A stretch of DNA of 64,000 nucleotides from the NCBI GenBank assembly GCA_001000065.1, contig LCGZ01000003.1, positions 186,001 through 250,000 on the forward strand, read 5' to 3'. Under the pieces are notes generated by a model that worked only from the letters and a program-made list of their open reading frames with translations, was not told the origin of the DNA and did no database searches. The translations under genes were made by a program, and so were the position numbers. This DNA is from a candidate division TM6 bacterium GW2011_GWF2_43_87. Lineage in GTDB: Bacteria > Babelota > Babeliae > Babelales > Babelaceae. The first letter of the stretch is position 1. Each line of letters starts with the position of its first letter. Shown one piece after another: positions 61,522 through 64,000 of this stretch.

Positions 61522-62316
61522 TTACCTGAAAAACCGGATTGTCCAGGGCTGTAAAAGTTTTACTACAACCACACCAGCAACACCCGTGACCACTACAGAA
61601 AACCCGCCCACATTCACCAATAGAAAGGCAAGACCTAAGCACAGCGCAGCAAGAAGCACAGATGAAAACGTCAGCATCCACGCTCTCTCTTCTGTCAACT
61701 CAGTCTCATATACCACTACCAGCTCAAAGATGTATTGGCAAACCAATGCCACATAAACCGCAGCGGCGAAGGCTAGATAGAAATAAGGCTCACCGACCAC
61801 TCCCATAAGCCAACGCGAGACCAGATAAACTACAAAAAAGAAGCCATACAAGCACCCCAACAGCTTTTGCCCATACGCCTTATGTGCATCAGAAAACGCC
61901 CATTCCCTAACCCACAGCACCGCTAACAACAGAGCCCAAACTCCAACTAAAGTGTTAGACCGGTCAAAGTAATAGGCCAACCCTATATAAAAAAAACTAA
62001 AGAACGTTCTTGAATAGTTGACAAAGTTAACGGGCATTGGCGCATCCGCACGGTCTTCCAACAGCACATTGTCTACGTAATACTGCCTATATAAAAAATG
62101 CGCAAACAACATAGTGCAGTACCCCACCACAAGGGACCCTAAAAGATTAAACCCCAAGACAGAGAGCTGTAAATAGAGCAACCCAAAAGCACTTCCCGCT
62201 GCCAAAAAAAATTCGACATTCAACCAAAAGGTCTTCTTAGAAAGCTGGTCTTTGTAGTTTGTGGCACTGTCTGCTTGCATTCGCTCTGCCGGTAGTGGGC
62301 TTTTTTGTAACTGCAT
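61522..62316 (-). CDS. Integral membrane protein, unknown function
   Basis: The ATG at 62316 follows AAGGA and is preferred over one seven codons upstream (264 residues). After a cytoplasmic stretch of about 25 residues there are around seven membrane helices (AAGSAFGLLYLQLSVLGF, LLGSLVVGYCTMLF, VGVWALLLAVLWV, FFFVVYLVSRWL, and a final Val/Gly-rich pair). No transporter or enzyme motif is recognised. Confidence 0.65.
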   Translation of the reverse strand: MQLQKSPLPAERMQADSATNYKDQLSKKTFWLNVEFFLAAGSAFGLLYLQLSVLGFNLLGSLVVGYCTMLFAHFLYRQYYVDNVLLEDRADAPMPVNFVNYSRTFFSFFYIGLAYYFDRSNTLVGVWALLLAVLWVREWAFSDAHKAYGQKLLGCLYGFFFVVYLVSRWLMGVVGEPYFYLAFAAAVYVALVCQYIFELVVVYETELTEERAWMLTFSSVLLAALCLGLAFLLVNVGGFSVVVTGVAGVVVVKLLQPWTIRFFR

Positions 62317-62337
62317 AAAATCCTTCTTTAATACCAT

Positions 62338-62558
62338 GATTATAGATGCCGTTTAAACGTACTATTCTGAATTACAGTATAGCACACGCCCAAATCCAGT
62401 GGGACAATGAAACAATAGGAAAATATGCCAATTTTACTAAACTAATTTATAGAGAGTAGAGCTTTATGTATGCATCTCACTGAGAAAAATGTTCTATCTA
62501 TAACTAGCCAGGAACAAGCCAGACACAAAAATGCCTAGCCTGTTCCCGCCCAAACAAA
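62338..62558. other. Intergenic region with possible terminator
   Basis: No gene is seen. An imperfect hairpin (GGAACAAGC at 62511-62519 with GCCTGTTCC at 62538-62546, one mismatch) lies just downstream of the minus-strand exporter permease and may end that transcript, although no T run follows. Confidence 0.35.
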
Positions 62559-63320
62559 TCAAGAAATAGATTTATTAAACGTCCTCTGACCCCACCAGAA
62601 GGTTGCGCAGGCAATAAACGTAAGAATAGCTATACCCTGCCAGACCGCCGTATCAGAAAGATTCCCTGCAAAAATAGCCCGCAACGCATCCACCGCATAC
62701 GTCAGTGGATTAAACTTACTCATTGTTTTTAACCAGGCAGGCGCAAAGATAAGCGGCAACAATACCCCCGAAAGCAAAAGCATAGGTTGTGAAAAAAAGT
62801 TGATTATTGGCGCAAGCGCATCTTCTGACTTTAACAACAGCGCTATAGTATAAGAAAAAGGCGCTACCGCTACACCTATAAGCATAACGACAACCATTGC
62901 AAGAGCCATATGCGCAACATTAAAAGAAAATCCAAACGGAATAGCCACGAGAATAAGCACAATTGACTGAACCACCAACACAATACTATCGCGCAATGTT
63001 TTGGCAAGCAACAGAGCCACCCGGCTCATAGGCGTCACACGCAACCGCTCAATAATCCCAGATCGTAGCTCATCTACCATGCTAAACCCTACATAAGCCG
63101 TCCCAAAAAACGCCATCATAGCAACAAGACCAGGAAGGAATGCGCCAATAGCAAAATCTTGAGCATGGGGGTTACCAGCTGCCATATTTTTCAACAAAGG
63201 AGCGTATAAAAAGAGGTAACAAAGCGGCTGGAAAAGCATAACGAATATCCAGACAGGCTGCCGCAGTGTCTGTTTACAACAATGACCAAAAAGAATATAG
63301 GTATCTCGAATAAGTGCCAT
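62559..63320 (-). CDS. ABC-2 type exporter permease (DrrB-like)
   Basis: This 253-residue protein has six membrane segments and the conserved GFSMVDELRSGIIERLRVTPMSRVALLLAKTLRD region of DrrB-like ABC-2 permeases, which export drugs, lipids or other amphipathic molecules. NPLTYAVDALRAIF near the C-terminus is also typical. TAAGG precedes the ATG. It follows the ATPase gene by 28 bases on the same strand. Confidence 0.9.
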   Translation of the reverse strand: MALIRDTYILFGHCCKQTLRQPVWIFVMLFQPLCYLFLYAPLLKNMAAGNPHAQDFAIGAFLPGLVAMMAFFGTAYVGFSMVDELRSGIIERLRVTPMSRVALLLAKTLRDSIVLVVQSIVLILVAIPFGFSFNVAHMALAMVVVMLIGVAVAPFSYTIALLLKSEDALAPIINFFSQPMLLLSGVLLPLIFAPAWLKTMSKFNPLTYAVDALRAIFAGNLSDTAVWQGIAILTFIACATFWWGQRTFNKSIS

Positions 63321-63348
63321 TTTTAAACCTTAATTAATAAGTAAGTTA

Positions 63349-64000
63349 TTACGCTTCGCGGAGTGAGTGACCGGTTGCATGCATAAAGACATCATCCAGC
63401 GTCGGACGTGTTAGTGCAACGGCTTTGAAACAAAGATTGTGCGCATGCAATTCCGCTACAATGCGCGCAAGGGCATCTTCACCAGAATCCACATGCATAA
63501 CAACCGCATCTTCTTTTGTGGATATCTGCTTTACAGAAGCATTTTGTCCGAGCACCTGCACTGCATTTTCTTGGGCAAGCTTATCCTCAAATCCAATCGT
63601 AATAATATCGCCAGCAATCTCTCTTTTTAGAGCAGCCGGCGAACCATCACGCACCAAAGATCCATGATCCATAATAACAATACGATCACAGAGAGCATCC
63701 GCCTCATCAAGATAATGCGTGGTAAGGAATATAGTCATATTTTCATGTTTTTTTAAATTCTTTAGCAAACGCCAAAGATAGGATCGCGATTGCGGATCCA
63801 AGCCCGTTGTTGGCTCATCAAGAAATAAAAGCGAAGGAGAATGGATCATGCCCATGGCAATATCAACGCGACGCACCTGGCCACCGGAATACGTCTCAAC
63901 CGCACGATCGCAGAAGGATTCCAAATCCAGAAGCTTAATAAGCTCTGCGGCACGCTCAGAAGCCACCTGCTTACTCATGCCATACAAGCGCCCCTGCAAC
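63349..64000 (-). CDS. ABC-2 type exporter ATPase (DrrA-like), 5' end outside the window
   Basis: Partial: 216 codons of the C-terminal part are inside the window and Walker A lies beyond base 64000. Present are the signature [15 protein letters not shown], Walker [17 protein letters not shown], switch [17 protein letters not shown] and a C-terminal DrrA-type domain ending [18 protein letters not shown]. It pairs with the permease downstream. Confidence 0.93.
   Translation of the reverse strand, partial: LQGRLYGMSKQVASERAAELIKLLDLESFCDRAVETYSGGQVRRVDIAMGMIHSPSLLFLDEPTTGLDPQSRSYLWRLLKNLKKHENMTIFLTTHYLDEADALCDRIVIMDHGSLVRDGSPAALKREIAGDIITIGFEDKLAQENAVQVLGQNASVKQISTKEDAVVMHVDSGEDALARIVAELHAHNLCFKAVALTRPTLDDVFMHATGHSLREA

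Overview
The window looks like a stretch of chromosome from a small-genome, host-dependent bacterium. The best fit is an intracellular or amoeba-associated lineage such as Dependentiae (TM6); this is inference from gene content only. Core genes that usually sit in operons are scattered singly: rplU without rpmA, tsf without rpsB, pheS without pheT, galU alone. Between them lie many genes for exported proteins of eukaryote-interacting type (ankyrin, macrodomain, WD40, lectin-like, putative cysteine protease). A CNT nucleoside transporter suggests nucleoside uptake. Intergenic DNA is AT-rich, and no IS element, prophage, rRNA operon or CRISPR array was seen.

Layout. 1-3000: ankyrin protein, His/Cys-rich exported protein, Ser-rich exported protein, then a gene-free stretch. 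3000-9000: tRNA-Arg, tlyA, an HtrA-type protease, an exported ankyrin-macrodomain protein and glyS, interspersed with a small hairpin repeat. 9000-11100: ktrB-ktrA potassium uptake. 11169-12341: exported protein with a Josephin/papain-like Cys-His-Asp pattern. 12500-17600: rplU, tsf, frr, tRNA-Leu, tig, trxB, rpmH-rnpA-yidD. 17555-20580: a helical protein and two membrane-anchored proteins of unknown function. 20728: tRNA-Phe.

20852-29824 holds three tandem paralogous exported proteins of 943-1033 residues; a fourth lies at 57131-60229. They share an N-terminal region with an invariant D-C-x-E motif and a later His. In the tandem three this is followed by a roughly 70-residue repeat that I cannot assign to a known family. 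This is the strongest candidate here for an undescribed system. 30032-35113: pheS, galU, ppsA and a lone MshEN-domain protein. 35310-37432: small exported proteins, three with an MVL (mannan-binding lectin)-like Cys/Trp pattern, plus structured non-coding segments. 37500-46615: nucleoside transporter, prfA, rpmE, an exported methyltransferase-like protein (paralogue at 60268-61410), a molybdate-type ABC pair, a CPT-like kinase, an ABC-2 exporter and D-lactate dehydrogenase. 46903-53994: AbrB-type regulator, YbaK-like deacylase, phosphoesterase lipoprotein, exported WD40 propeller, cysteine-poor peroxiredoxin and an AAA/PD-(D/E)XK protein. 54016-54990: three decayed genes in a row. 54997-64000: acsA, the fourth large paralogue, the second methyltransferase-like protein, a membrane protein and an ABC-2 exporter cut by the window end.

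Together the genes describe a cell that keeps translation and a little carbon metabolism (acetyl-CoA synthetase, PEP synthase, D-lactate dehydrogenase, UDP-glucose synthesis), imports nucleosides and potassium, and spends much of its coding capacity on exported, lineage-specific, often duplicated proteins.
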